Assembly: GCA_024743015.1 (NCBI GenBank)
Contig: JANSXJ010000143.1
Span: 1 to 8,571 of the forward strand
Source: Hyphomonas sp.
GTDB taxonomy: Bacteria; Pseudomonadota; Alphaproteobacteria; Caulobacterales; Hyphomonadaceae
DNA: 8,571 nt
Reading direction: 5' to 3'
Every line of letters starts with the position of its first letter. Position 1 is the first letter of the stretch. The notes under the pieces were generated by a model. It had not been told where the DNA came from. It saw only the letters and a list, made by a program, of their open reading frames with translations, and made no database searches. The translations under genes and the position numbers were made by a program. Shown piece by piece: positions 1-7,385 of this stretch.

Positions 1-6
1 AACATC

Positions 7-276
7 ATGGCTTCCAGAAACACCTCTGGTATCAACATCACCAACATTCCGGCACGTCGTTCATTCGGCCGTCGCCGCAAGGTTGATCCGTTTTCCGGCG
101 ATAAAGCGCCGAAAATCGATTATAAAGACGTGAAGCTTCTACAGCGCTACATCTCCGAAAAGGGCAAAATTGTCCCGTCACGGATTACGGCTGTAAACTT
201 CAAGAACCAGCGCAAACTTGCCAAGGCCATCAAACGTGCCCGAATGCTTGCTTTGCTGCCATTCACCGTGAAATAG
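7..276 (+). CDS. rpsR: 30S ribosomal protein bS18
   Basis: Structural protein of the small ribosomal subunit; in bacteria it binds 16S rRNA next to bS6 on the platform. The 89-residue product has the usual bS18 length and layout. It has a basic N-terminal segment (RRSFGRRRK, residues 18-26), then the IDYKDVKLL motif (about 38-46), the GKIVPSRIT block (53-61), and the C-terminal [12 protein letters not shown] helix followed by ALLPF. The variant GKIVPSRIT is typical of alphaproteobacteria. The start is the first ATG in the window, six bases from the edge, so its ribosome binding site is mostly outside. The gene ends 12 bases before rplI and the two are surely co-transcribed. By family convention rpsF should lie just upstream, outside the window. 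Identification is secure. Confidence 0.97.
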   Translation: MASRNTSGINITNIPARRSFGRRRKVDPFSGDKAPKIDYKDVKLLQRYISEKGKIVPSRITAVNFKNQRKLAKAIKRARMLALLPFTVK

Positions 277-288
277 GGAGATAATTCG

Positions 289-873
289 ATGCAAATCATT
301 CTCCTCGAACGTGTAGAAAACCTGGGTGGCCTCGGAGACGAGGTCAGCGTCAAGAACGGGTTTGCGCGCAACTTCCTGCTACCTAAAGGCAAAGCTCTGA
401 TCGCGAACGCACAAAATCGCGCTCGCTTCGAAGCTGAGCGTGAGGTTATTGAGAAGCGAAACGCTGAAGCCCGCGATGCAGCGTCTTCTGCTGGCACCAA
501 GCTGGACGGAGAGACATTTGTCCTGATCCGTCAGTCGGGTGCCACGGGTCAGCTCTATGGTTCCGTCAATGCCCGCGATATCGTTGAGATCGCTGGTGAA
601 GCCGGACACAAGATCAAGCGTGAGCAGGTTCGCCTGAACGCACCGATCAAAACGCTTGGCCTGCATGAAGTTGGCATTCGCTTGCATGCTGAAGTCCGTG
701 TTGAGATCACGATCAACGTGGCGCGCTCTACCGACGAGGCTGAGCGTCAGGCCGCGGGTGAAAACATCATCGAGACGCTGCAAGCAGAACAGCAAGCCGC
801 TGCGACTGAGCAAGCCTCAGAAATGGCAGAAGCGGCTGCAGAGCTCGACACAGCTCCAGAAGGCGACGAATAG
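289..873 (+). CDS. rplI: 50S ribosomal protein bL9
   Basis: Large-subunit protein that binds 23S rRNA near the base of the L1 stalk. The 194-residue product carries the bL9 signature at residues 13-36, with the conserved glycines G13, G16 and G24, then N28, F29, L30 and G34. A charged connecting helix follows (about 41-70), then the C-terminal domain (about 72-147). The last 45 or so residues form a low-complexity Ala/Glu/Gln-rich acidic tail, so the protein is longer than the roughly 150 residues of E. coli L9; such tails are common in alphaproteobacterial L9. A GGGAG ribosome binding site at 276-280 overlaps the rpsR stop codon and lies 8 bases before the ATG. The gene is followed at once by a strong terminator, so it is the last gene of its operon. 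Confidence 0.97.
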   Translation: MQIILLERVENLGGLGDEVSVKNGFARNFLLPKGKALIANAQNRARFEAEREVIEKRNAEARDAASSAGTKLDGETFVLIRQSGATGQLYGSVNARDIVEIAGEAGHKIKREQVRLNAPIKTLGLHEVGIRLHAEVRVEITINVARSTDEAERQAAGENIIETLQAEQQAAATEQASEMAEAAAELDTAPEGDE

Positions 874-895
874 TCTTCCTTCATTCGAAATAGAA

Positions 896-924
896 AAGCC
901 GCTCCGGACTGGGGCGGCTTTTTT
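896..924. terminator. Bidirectional Rho-independent terminator after rplI
   Basis: A 10-bp stem (AAGCCGCTCC, 896-905, pairing with GGGGCGGCTT, 911-920, one G-T wobble) encloses a GGACT loop and runs into a six-T tract (919-924). Read on the other strand, the same hairpin is followed by TTTTCTATTT, so it can also end transcription of the dioxygenase gene arriving from the right. It sits between two converging stop codons, as expected for a shared terminator. Confidence 0.9.
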
Positions 925-934
925 AATTGGCGGG

Positions 935-1783
935 TTAAAACTCGGTGTCTGCGATGGTCAATCGATGGAGCAGGCGGTCGTAACCATCATAGCCCCCCGA
1001 AGCGGCATGCAATAGTGAGCGATTATCCCACATCACCAGCATGTCCTTCTCCCATTTGTGAGAATAAACGAGCGCCTCGTCGACCTGATACTGATAGAAT
1101 TCCATCATCAGCGCAGTGCTCTCGGCCGGCTCCATTCCAGCGAACCCTTGAATGTATGACGGAGAGCTATAAAGCGCTTTTTCGCCGGTTTCCCGGTGCG
1201 TTCGGACGAATGGGTGCTCGCGCTTTTCCAGCGCTTTTTCGCTCGGGATGATCTTCATACTGCGTCCCGCGCCCTGATCGTCGTCGCCATAAACACCCTT
1301 CGGGGAATATCCGAGCTCCGCAGAATGAATAGCGGTCAACTGATCTGCTTTGTCTCGCAGCTTGTCCGGCAAGCGCTCGTAAGCGGCGACCTGATCGGCA
1401 AATCTCGTATTGCCACCATGCGGGGGGATCGTGATCCCGTACAAGACGGTTCCGGCGGGCGGCACTTCCAGAAAGCTCCAATCGGTATGATAGGTTTCGG
1501 CAAAGATCGGGGTTGTCTCGTCGGCATCGCGCTGGATCGCGGCAATGTGCTCATGCCCTTCAATATGACCAAAGAACGGGTCCTCTCCGAAATCTCCAAA
1601 ATAGAGCGTGATGCGTTCAAGATCGGTGTCGGTCAGTTGTTGACCCGGAAACACAAGGAGCTTGTTGCCCAGCCAATGGGCGCGCAACTCCGAGACTAGA
1701 TCCTCCGAGAGGTTTTCGCGCAAATCGATTCCGGTCACCACCGCACCGCAAATCGACCCTGTGCTTTCTACTTTGAGACTCAT
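935..1783 (-). CDS. TauD/TfdA-family Fe(II)/2-oxoglutarate dioxygenase
   Basis: Probable cytoplasmic non-haem iron oxygenase that couples oxidative decarboxylation of 2-oxoglutarate to hydroxylation of a small substrate. The product is 282 residues, close to E. coli TauD. The iron-binding triad is visible as H99-x-D101 (motif YHTDW) and distal H259 (SLLH). R270 and R274 in the RLLHR segment fit the 2-oxoglutarate-binding arginines of the family. The N-terminal GAVVTGIDL and the central PPHGGNTRFAD motif are also typical. I chose the ATG at 1783 because GGAGGT lies 6 bases before it; the frame is open to an ATG at 1846, but the added 21 residues have no family resemblance. It lies 69 bases downstream of sdhE and could be co-transcribed. 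The substrate (taurine, another sulfonate, an aryloxyalkanoate or other) cannot be told from the sequence, and no sulfonate transporter is present. Confidence 0.9.
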   Translation of the reverse strand: MSLKVESTGSICGAVVTGIDLRENLSEDLVSELRAHWLGNKLLVFPGQQLTDTDLERITLYFGDFGEDPFFGHIEGHEHIAAIQRDADETTPIFAETYHTDWSFLEVPPAGTVLYGITIPPHGGNTRFADQVAAYERLPDKLRDKADQLTAIHSAELGYSPKGVYGDDDQGAGRSMKIIPSEKALEKREHPFVRTHRETGEKALYSSPSYIQGFAGMEPAESTALMMEFYQYQVDEALVYSHKWEKDMLVMWDNRSLLHAASGGYDGYDRLLHRLTIADTEF

Positions 1784-1852
1784 GGTTTTACCTCCACGAC
1801 CAGCATACGCGGGAGGGAGGGATAGTCCATTGTTGCGGAACCTCACGCAGCG

Positions 1853-2131
1853 CTAACCGGCATGCGCCTCGTACCGAAATTCCATCATGCGCTGTAGGAG
1901 CGGGCTTTCAAAGTTAGGTGGTACCGTTTTCTGTCCAACCAACCACGCATAAACTTCCCAGTCTGGGGTCGCGAGCAGACGTTCGAACTCCGAAACATCA
2001 TCTTCGCTCATTCTGGCGAGATGCGCGTCGGCGAACGATCCCATCAACAGATCCATTTCGCGAAATCCGCGACGCCAGGCGCGAAACTTCAGTTTCCGGC
2101 GACGCTCATCAAGTTTCGGTTCGCTCATCAT
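1853..2131 (-). CDS. sdhE: Succinate dehydrogenase flavinylation factor SdhE
   Basis: Small cytoplasmic assembly factor (SdhE/Sdh5 family, formerly DUF339) that promotes covalent FAD attachment to SdhA, the flavoprotein subunit of succinate dehydrogenase (complex II). The 92-residue product has the hallmark RGFRE motif (residues 21-25, family consensus RGxxE) followed by MD. It also has a short helical arrangement ending in the DWEVYAWL segment (57-64). Two adjacent ATG codons (2131 and 2128) are possible starts; GGAG lies 5 and 8 bases before them, so either works. The gene is divergent from recG, an arrangement frequent in alphaproteobacteria. From memory of those genomes, mfd often follows sdhE; here a dioxygenase gene is there instead. 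Confidence 0.9.
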   Translation of the reverse strand: MMSEPKLDERRRKLKFRAWRRGFREMDLLMGSFADAHLARMSEDDVSEFERLLATPDWEVYAWLVGQKTVPPNFESPLLQRMMEFRYEAHAG

Positions 2132-2244
2132 CTACTCTCCTGCTGAGCACAACTTAGAGCGGTCATGGCGATCTGCACAGCGATAACCTGTCGCGCCAGT
2201 TAACACATCTTGTAACCAAGGGTGAGATCAGCGCATAAGATCGC
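2132..2244. promoter_or_regulatory. Divergent sdhE/recG intergenic region
   Basis: This 113-bp gap must hold the promoters of both divergent genes. For recG, TTAACA (2200-2205) is spaced 17 bases from TGAGAT (2223-2228), giving a good -35 and a poor -10. TTGTAA (2210-2215) with CATAAG (2234-2239) is an alternative at 18 bases. Neither is convincing. For sdhE I see only the GGAG ribosome binding site (2137-2140) and no clear promoter. Confidence 0.35.
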
Positions 2245-4314
2245 ATGCGCGACGAACGCCTCTTCCCCCTGTTTCAGCCCCTGGACGCCCTTCCGGGGAT
2301 TGGTCCAAAGCTGAAACCGGTTCTAGAGCGCCTTGTCGGAGGCGATACAGTCTGGGACCTTCTGTTGCACATGCCGGAGCGATGGCTCGACCGGCGCCCC
2401 CGCGAAACTTTCGACGACCTGGTTCCTGAAGAAGTCGCCACGGTGAAAGGCGAAGTTCACGCCGTCAAAGCTCCATACAATGAGCGCGCGCCAACACGGA
2501 TTCAGTTGTTTGACGGATCCGGCTTCCTAACCATCACCTATTTCCGCGCTGATTCACGATGGTTGCAAGCACAATACCCAGTCGGCAAAGAGCGGATCGT
2601 GTCCGGCAAGATCACAGAATGGCAGGGTGAACGCCAGATGAGCCATCCTGACTTCGTCATGGATCCGGCACGCGGCGAGTTTCCACCGCCAGTGGAGCCC
2701 ATCTATTCCCTGACCGCCGGATTGACCAATAAGCGCGTCCACACCTCGACCAAGGCGGCCGTTGAGTTAATCGCGGACAATCTTCCAGAGTGGATCGACA
2801 CGAACCTCATCGAAAAGGAATCCTGGCCGGGCTTTAAGTCTGCGATGTCATGGGTGCATGCGCCCGAGGTCTGGGATGAAGAGATGCTTAACCGGGCTCG
2901 CACCCGTTTGGCATACGATGAGGCTCTGGCAAGGGAACTCACCTTTGCTCGAGCGCGAACGGCGCGGCGGGCGAGTGAAGCTAATATCGTCCCGCCTCAA
3001 AGCGAGGCCCTGAACAGGCTTGTCTCCACCCTGCCCTACAAACCTACATCGGCGCAGATCCGAGCGACGAAAGAAATAATGACCGACTTGGGTGAGCCGT
3101 TCCCGATGCGACGGATGCTCCAGGGAGATGTCGGTTCAGGAAAGACGCTTGTTGGTACCTTTTCGGCTGTGCAAGCAGCTGAAGGCGGCTTCCAGACCGC
3201 CTTTATGGCACCCACCGAAGTCCTCGCGCGCCAACAGTTCGATACGCTCGATCAGTTGCTGTCACCACTTGGGTACTCCGTCGCGGTTCTTACCGGACGC
3301 GACAAAGGAAAGGCTCGGGAAGCGACTTTGATGGGGCTCGCCGATGGCTCCATCCAGATCGTTGCGGGGACGCACGCTCTGTTTCAGGAGGGCGTTAGTT
3401 TCAAATCGCTGGCCATGGTTATTGTCGACGAACAGCATCGTTTCGGGGTCGCAGATCGGATGAAGCTGATGAGCAAGGGAAAATTCCCGCATATGCTCGT
3501 CATGTCAGCCACGCCTATTCCGAGAACGCTGGCGCAGACCGTCCACGGCGATCTTGATGTCTCGGTTTTGGATGAAAAACCCGCAGGCCGCCGACCAGTC
3601 GAAACGCGCGCGATTCCAGACACCCGAATTGATGAGGTGATACTCGCTGTCGGCCGCGCGCTCGGCCGCGGTGAACGCGTTTTTTGGGTCTGTCCTCGCG
3701 TCGATGCGGACGACGAGGATGGCAGTTCAGCTGTCGCGCGCGCCGCGATGCTGAAGGATGCGCTGCGAACTGATGTCGGCCTCGTGCATGGCCGCATGAA
3801 GGGCGCTGACAAGGACACGGCGCTCGACGCCTTCCGAACCGGCGACACGCGCATCCTCGTCGCGACGACGGTCATCGAAGTGGGCGTCGATGTCCCCGAA
3901 GCGACGATCATGGTAATCGAGCGCGCTGAACGATTTGGTCTGGCCCAGTTGCATCAGTTACGGGGCCGGGTTGGGCGGGGGAGCGCAGAGAGCTTCTGTT
4001 TGCTGCTTTATCGGCAGCCACTGACAGAAATGGCACGCGAACGACTGGATACGCTGCGACGCACGGAGGATGGGTTTGAGATCGCAGAAGCAGACTTCAA
4101 GCTTCGCGGTGCAGGCGATCTGCTCGGCAAGGCACAATCCGGCCTGGTCGACTATCGATTGATCGACATTCAGGAGCACGCACCTCTGATCGAAATCGCT
4201 GCGAAGGACGCGCAGCTTGCCACCGAGACGGCGGAGCGCATCGCTCCTGAAAGAGCGGAAGGATTAGGCTTGCTGAGCCAGCTTCTCAGTCCCGACCTCA
4301 GGTTCAGCGACTGA
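2245..4314 (+). CDS. recG: ATP-dependent DNA helicase RecG
   Basis: Superfamily 2 helicase that remodels stalled replication forks and branch-migrates Holliday junctions. The 689-residue product has the normal RecG length and order. An N-terminal helix-hairpin element (LPGIGPKL, 16-23) and wedge/OB domain (about 60-145) come first. Then come motif I/Walker A GDVGSGKT (294-301), motif II DEQH (395-398), motif III SATPIPRTLA (421-430), HGRM (515-518), motif V TTVIEVGVDVP (541-551), motif VI QLRGRVGRG (571-579) and the C-terminal TRG region with LRGAGDLLG (620-628). All catalytic residues are present. The start is fixed by an in-frame TAA at 2236-2238 just upstream and by the N-terminal match to the family. 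No Shine-Dalgarno lies at normal distance; AAGGGTGAG at 2219-2227 is 17 bases away. The 3' end overlaps the converging DUF502 gene by 51 bp. Confidence 0.97.
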   Translation: MRDERLFPLFQPLDALPGIGPKLKPVLERLVGGDTVWDLLLHMPERWLDRRPRETFDDLVPEEVATVKGEVHAVKAPYNERAPTRIQLFDGSGFLTITYFRADSRWLQAQYPVGKERIVSGKITEWQGERQMSHPDFVMDPARGEFPPPVEPIYSLTAGLTNKRVHTSTKAAVELIADNLPEWIDTNLIEKESWPGFKSAMSWVHAPEVWDEEMLNRARTRLAYDEALARELTFARARTARRASEANIVPPQSEALNRLVSTLPYKPTSAQIRATKEIMTDLGEPFPMRRMLQGDVGSGKTLVGTFSAVQAAEGGFQTAFMAPTEVLARQQFDTLDQLLSPLGYSVAVLTGRDKGKAREATLMGLADGSIQIVAGTHALFQEGVSFKSLAMVIVDEQHRFGVADRMKLMSKGKFPHMLVMSATPIPRTLAQTVHGDLDVSVLDEKPAGRRPVETRAIPDTRIDEVILAVGRALGRGERVFWVCPRVDADDEDGSSAVARAAMLKDALRTDVGLVHGRMKGADKDTALDAFRTGDTRILVATTVIEVGVDVPEATIMVIERAERFGLAQLHQLRGRVGRGSAESFCLLLYRQPLTEMARERLDTLRRTEDGFEIAEADFKLRGAGDLLGKAQSGLVDYRLIDIQEHAPLIEIAAKDAQLATETAERIAPERAEGLGLLSQLLSPDLRFSD

Positions 4315-5007
4315 TGCAGCACCGGCTACTTCAGGTGGCTCGAAGTCCGGCACGACCAATCCGGCCGTAAGTATCATCTTGGCCCCCTCTTCGACCGTCA
4401 TTTCGAGAGAAATCGATTCAGATTCATCCACATAGATCAAGAACCCGGACGTCGGGTTGGGGGTTGTCGGAACGAATACGCCAATTTTCTGCTTACCAAG
4501 CTTTGCACCGATCTCGCCTTTGGCATGCGAGGATACAAAGCCGAGGCACCAGGATCCCTTTTTCGGGTATTCAATCATCACACAGCGGTCGAAACTCGCT
4601 TGCTGGTTGTTGGCCAGGACTTCAGTCAGTTGTTTGATCGCCGCGTAAACGTTGCGCACGATTGGAATGCGGCTGAGCACGCGATCCGTCAGAGTGAGAA
4701 GAGAGCGCCCGACCAGATTAGCCGTGATCGCCCCAAGCACGGTGAGCGCGATCACCAGAACAAGCACACCGAAGCCCGGAATAGCGTAGTTTGTGTACGT
4801 CTCCGGCTTCAACAAAGGCGGCAGGAGCGGACCGACGCGATTGTCGATGAACGTGATCAGGAATTGCAGAATGAAAAAGGTCGCAGCCAGCGGAGCTGCG
4901 ATGACCATACCTGCAAAAAACCGTCCCCTCAGCCAGGCGAACAGGCCGATCGGTTTTGGTTTCCCGATACTCGGGATCATCTCGTCAGGGGTCTTTCCCT
5001 TGGGCAT
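4264..5007 (-). CDS. DUF502-family inner-membrane protein
   Basis: Integral membrane protein of unknown biochemical role. The 247-residue product has two clear hydrophobic segments (about 30-54 and 75-99). A soluble, probably cytoplasmic domain follows, containing the family's most recognisable block, VFVPTTPNPTSGFL (177-190). The SRIPIVRNVYAAIKQ segment (112-126) is also typical of DUF502. A Glu/Ala/Pro-rich tail from about residue 223 is poorly conserved by nature, and its coding part overlaps the end of recG on the opposite strand. GAGGAG lies 6 bases before the ATG, giving firm support for the start. The gene is divergent from the phosphotransferase gene with a 74-bp gap. DUF502 genes are common neighbours of recG in alphaproteobacteria, but this has not led to a known function. 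Confidence 0.9.
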   Translation of the reverse strand: MPKGKTPDEMIPSIGKPKPIGLFAWLRGRFFAGMVIAAPLAATFFILQFLITFIDNRVGPLLPPLLKPETYTNYAIPGFGVLVLVIALTVLGAITANLVGRSLLTLTDRVLSRIPIVRNVYAAIKQLTEVLANNQQASFDRCVMIEYPKKGSWCLGFVSSHAKGEIGAKLGKQKIGVFVPTTPNPTSGFLIYVDESESISLEMTVEEGAKMILTAGLVVPDFEPPEVAGAASVAEPEVGTEKLAQQA

Positions 5008-5081
5008 AATCGGCTCCTCAGCCAGGCTTTCCCGTGCGTTATAGCTTGGCGATACCTAGTTTGACGTTAATTGTGGCGAAG

Positions 5082-6077
5082 ATGGGAAGCAAATCCGACT
5101 TTGAGAATAGCCTTCGCACTCTTTTCACAAGAGTTTTTGGTGAATCTGCCGAACTGGACTCGTTTCGGCGTTTGTCCGGCGGTGCGAGCCAGGAAACGTG
5201 GGCCCTTTCGGGTGGATCCCACGAAGCGATCCTTCGACGCGCGCCGGGAGGGACCAGCGGAGCCCGCTCTAGCGCTGCGATCGGCCTTCCAGCAGAAGCC
5301 AAACTGATCTCCGCCGCCGAAACGGCAGGCGTGCCTGTCCCGAAGGTTCTCCACATCCTCAGCCCGGAGGATAACATCGGTGATGGGTTCGTCATGAGCT
5401 GGGTCAAAGGTGAAACTATTGCGCGGCCTATCCTGCGAAACGACGAATTTGACGGTGCGCGTCGCGCATTGGCCCGCCAATGCGGAGCAGCGCTGGCGAG
5501 CATCCACACCATTCCGATCGAAACCGCGCCGCCTGAGCTGCAATCCAGCGACGGTCTGGCACAAATCGCGCAATATGAAGACATCTATCGATCATTTGAA
5601 GCGCCCCGTCCGGTTTTTGAACTTGCCTTGCAATGGCTAAAAACGAACGCCCCCCAACCGATGGACCCAGTGCTGGTTCATGGCGATTTCCGTCTCGGAA
5701 ATCTTATGGTTGATGAGAATGGTCTGGTGGCCGTTCTGGACTGGGAACTCGCGCATATTGGCGACCCACGCGAGGACATCGCCTGGATTTGCGTCAACTC
5801 CTGGCGATTTGGACAAACGGAAAACCGGGTCGGAGGGTTCGGGCAATTGGAGGACCTGCTCGACGCCTATAATTCCAGCGCGGGATGCTCCCTCTCGTCG
5901 ACGGAGATAGACTGGTGGGAAATGCTCGGGACTTTAAAATGGGGCGTGATGTGCATGATTATGTATGAAGCCTTCCGCTCCGGCGCAGACCCGAGCGTCG
6001 AACGCGCTGCAATCGGACGACGGGTGTCTGAGACTGAGATCGACTTGATAAACCTGCTGGAGGCAGCCCATGCATGA
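5082..6077 (+). CDS. APH-fold phosphotransferase (ACAD10/FadE36-like)
   Basis: Kinase-like protein of the aminoglycoside/choline phosphotransferase superfamily. From the ATG at 5082 it has 331 residues. Key features are the LSGGASQETW nucleotide-binding-loop region (31-40), the FVMSWVKGE hinge (103-111), the catalytic HGDFRLGN motif (H200, D202, N207) and the metal-binding DWE (D220). The RRLSGGAS...ETW opening and the DWELAHIGDP block match the subgroup found near, or fused to, acyl-CoA dehydrogenases, so an acyl- or hydroxyacyl-group substrate is more likely than an antibiotic. A GTG at 5034 would add 16 residues; I prefer 5082 because the family-like sequence begins there, though the ribosome binding site is weak (GGCGAAG) and GTG 5073 is possible. 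It overlaps the next gene by 8 bp, so the two are translationally coupled. Confidence 0.85.
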   Translation: MGSKSDFENSLRTLFTRVFGESAELDSFRRLSGGASQETWALSGGSHEAILRRAPGGTSGARSSAAIGLPAEAKLISAAETAGVPVPKVLHILSPEDNIGDGFVMSWVKGETIARPILRNDEFDGARRALARQCGAALASIHTIPIETAPPELQSSDGLAQIAQYEDIYRSFEAPRPVFELALQWLKTNAPQPMDPVLVHGDFRLGNLMVDENGLVAVLDWELAHIGDPREDIAWICVNSWRFGQTENRVGGFGQLEDLLDAYNSSAGCSLSSTEIDWWEMLGTLKWGVMCMIMYEAFRSGADPSVERAAIGRRVSETEIDLINLLEAAHA

Positions 6078-6444
6078 TCAACCCAGCGTGTCGGAACTGG
6101 TCCAGGCGGTTAAGAGCTTTATCGATGAAACTGCGGGACCAAATCTTACCGGTCACGCCGCCTTTCACGCCCGGGTCGCCAGCAACGCGCTCGCAACGGT
6201 ATTGAGAGATCTTGAGCACCGAACAGCGAATGAGGCTGCAGAGGCCGCAAGATTGATTTCCCTACTCGACGCTTCGCAGAGCGACGATCTTGCCAGCTTG
6301 AACGCGCGTCTCAGTGAGAAGATCAGATCCGGAGAGCTGACATCCGAAACGCCGGGCCTCCTGGAGCATCTGAAAGCGACGACAATTGCGCAGGTCGAGA
6401 TCGATCAACCGCGCTATTCGGGTCTGAGAACCGCGAAATCCTAG
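6070..6444 (+). CDS. DUF6285-type hypothetical protein
   Basis: A 124-residue soluble, mostly helical protein with no signal peptide. The start matches what I recall of DUF6285: an ELVQAVKSFI helix, then a GHAAFHARVASNAL segment (28-41). This family usually sits directly after a phosphotransferase gene like the one here and beside an acyl-CoA dehydrogenase gene. Its molecular function is not known; a partner or regulator of the phosphotransferase is an inference from context. GGAGG at 6059-6063, inside the upstream gene, lies 6 bases before the ATG, and the ATGCATGA junction overlaps the two frames by 8 bp. The stop codon shares a CTAG with the stop of the converging radical SAM gene. No acyl-CoA dehydrogenase follows. 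Confidence 0.8.
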   Translation: MHDQPSVSELVQAVKSFIDETAGPNLTGHAAFHARVASNALATVLRDLEHRTANEAAEAARLISLLDASQSDDLASLNARLSEKIRSGELTSETPGLLEHLKATTIAQVEIDQPRYSGLRTAKS

Positions 6445-7385
6445 GCCGAACAGCTACCGCCGCCGAGGACGCAAAAACTTGCACAATATGCGTGATTGAG
6501 CCGCACGCTCTGGCGTGCTTCAGCCAGCGTAGTGCCGAGTTCAAATTGCTCATCATAGGGCAAAAGCGTGCACGCAACGACGCTGGCGGAGCCCGCACCC
6601 TTACGCTTGACCACCATGCGCTGAGACGCACACATCAGTTCGTTCGGGTCCTTATCAAGGATCCCCCAACAGGCCGTGGTGATCTCTGGTGGATCTTCGT
6701 CTGCGCGCATCTCGGGAAACAGGACCAGTTCCGAAGAATTTTCAGGCTCGACCTTCAATGCTTCCTGTACGATCAGATCGGCATATCCTGCGCGAGAAAC
6801 GGCTTCGTCTTCGCCCCAGACCGTTCGGCCCGCAAGCGCGAGATTGAACCCGTTTTCTGACAACCAGCGCAAGCCTTTCATTGCAAGCTCGAATGCCCCT
6901 GTGCCGCGTTCCTCGTCGTGGAGCGGCGCGGTGTAATGATCGAGGCTGACACGCATGATGAGGCGCTCACCGTATTTCGCATTTAGCGTCAGCAAACCGT
7001 CCTGAACATGTGGACGCATCATTGGCTGCATCGCATTCGTAAGCATCAGGACTGAATAACCCCGCTCGAGGACGACTTGCAGTATGGCCAGCATTTGCGG
7101 TGCCATAAACGGCTCGCCGCCGGTAAAGCCGATTTCAATTCCTGTTTCGTCTGCCGCCTCCAACTCATCCAGATACGGCAACACATCGGACATGGTCAGA
7201 TAAACCAGGCGATCATTCGTCGGGGAACTCTCAATGTAGCAGTTTACGCACTCGATATTGCAGAGTGTGCCGGTATTGAACCACAGAGTTTTCGTGCGCC
7301 CATAGCCGACCTCCGCCCGTGTTTCGCCACTCGACGTAACGTACGGATCGGAGAATTTCGGCGGAAGAGATTCGGTGTCTGCCAT
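6441..7385 (-). CDS. Radical SAM protein with cysteine-rich, SPASM-like C-terminus
   Basis: Radical S-adenosylmethionine enzyme of 314 residues. The SAM-cluster motif is C42-x3-C46-x2-C49, followed by Y50, and the SAM-binding GGEP is at 89-92. The C-terminal third carries six more cysteines (C239, C252, C272, C301, C305, C312), a spacing that suggests one or two auxiliary iron-sulfur clusters of the SPASM/twitch kind, though not the textbook pattern. The protein ends in the unusual FCVLGGGSCSA. SPASM enzymes often modify peptides or carbohydrates, but I do not recognise the substrate of this one. AAGG lies 5 bases before the ATG. It follows the 62-residue gene by 62 bp on the same strand and may be the last gene of that cluster. 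Its stop overlaps the converging DUF6285 stop in a CTAG. Confidence 0.85.
   Translation of the reverse strand: MADTESLPPKFSDPYVTSSGETRAEVGYGRTKTLWFNTGTLCNIECVNCYIESSPTNDRLVYLTMSDVLPYLDELEAADETGIEIGFTGGEPFMAPQMLAILQVVLERGYSVLMLTNAMQPMMRPHVQDGLLTLNAKYGERLIMRVSLDHYTAPLHDEERGTGAFELAMKGLRWLSENGFNLALAGRTVWGEDEAVSRAGYADLIVQEALKVEPENSSELVLFPEMRADEDPPEITTACWGILDKDPNELMCASQRMVVKRKGAGSASVVACTLLPYDEQFELGTTLAEARQSVRLNHAYCASFCVLGGGSCSA

Noticed and set aside
750..870. Ala/Glu-rich tail of L9 as a fused extra domain
   Set aside because: Such low-complexity acidic tails are common in alphaproteobacterial L9 and show no domain pattern.
896..924. Hairpin considered as a repeat or small RNA
   Set aside because: The GC-rich stem with a T tract just after rplI and converging genes on both sides is fully explained as a shared terminator.
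1784..1846. 21-residue N-terminal extension of the dioxygenase
   Set aside because: GGAGGT lies 6 bases before the ATG at 1783 and the family-like sequence starts there.
3384..3911. 175-residue minus-strand frame inside recG
   Set aside because: Ser/Arg/Thr-rich antisense translation of conserved helicase motifs; no independent start signal.
4525..5064. 179-residue plus-strand frame opposite the DUF502 gene
   Set aside because: Arg/Gln/His-rich composition with no recognisable motif; it is the antisense shadow of a well-supported membrane-protein gene.
5039..5584. Two long minus-strand frames opposite the phosphotransferase start
   Set aside because: They overlap each other and the clear APH-fold coding sequence; composition is low-complexity Ser/Arg/Ala.
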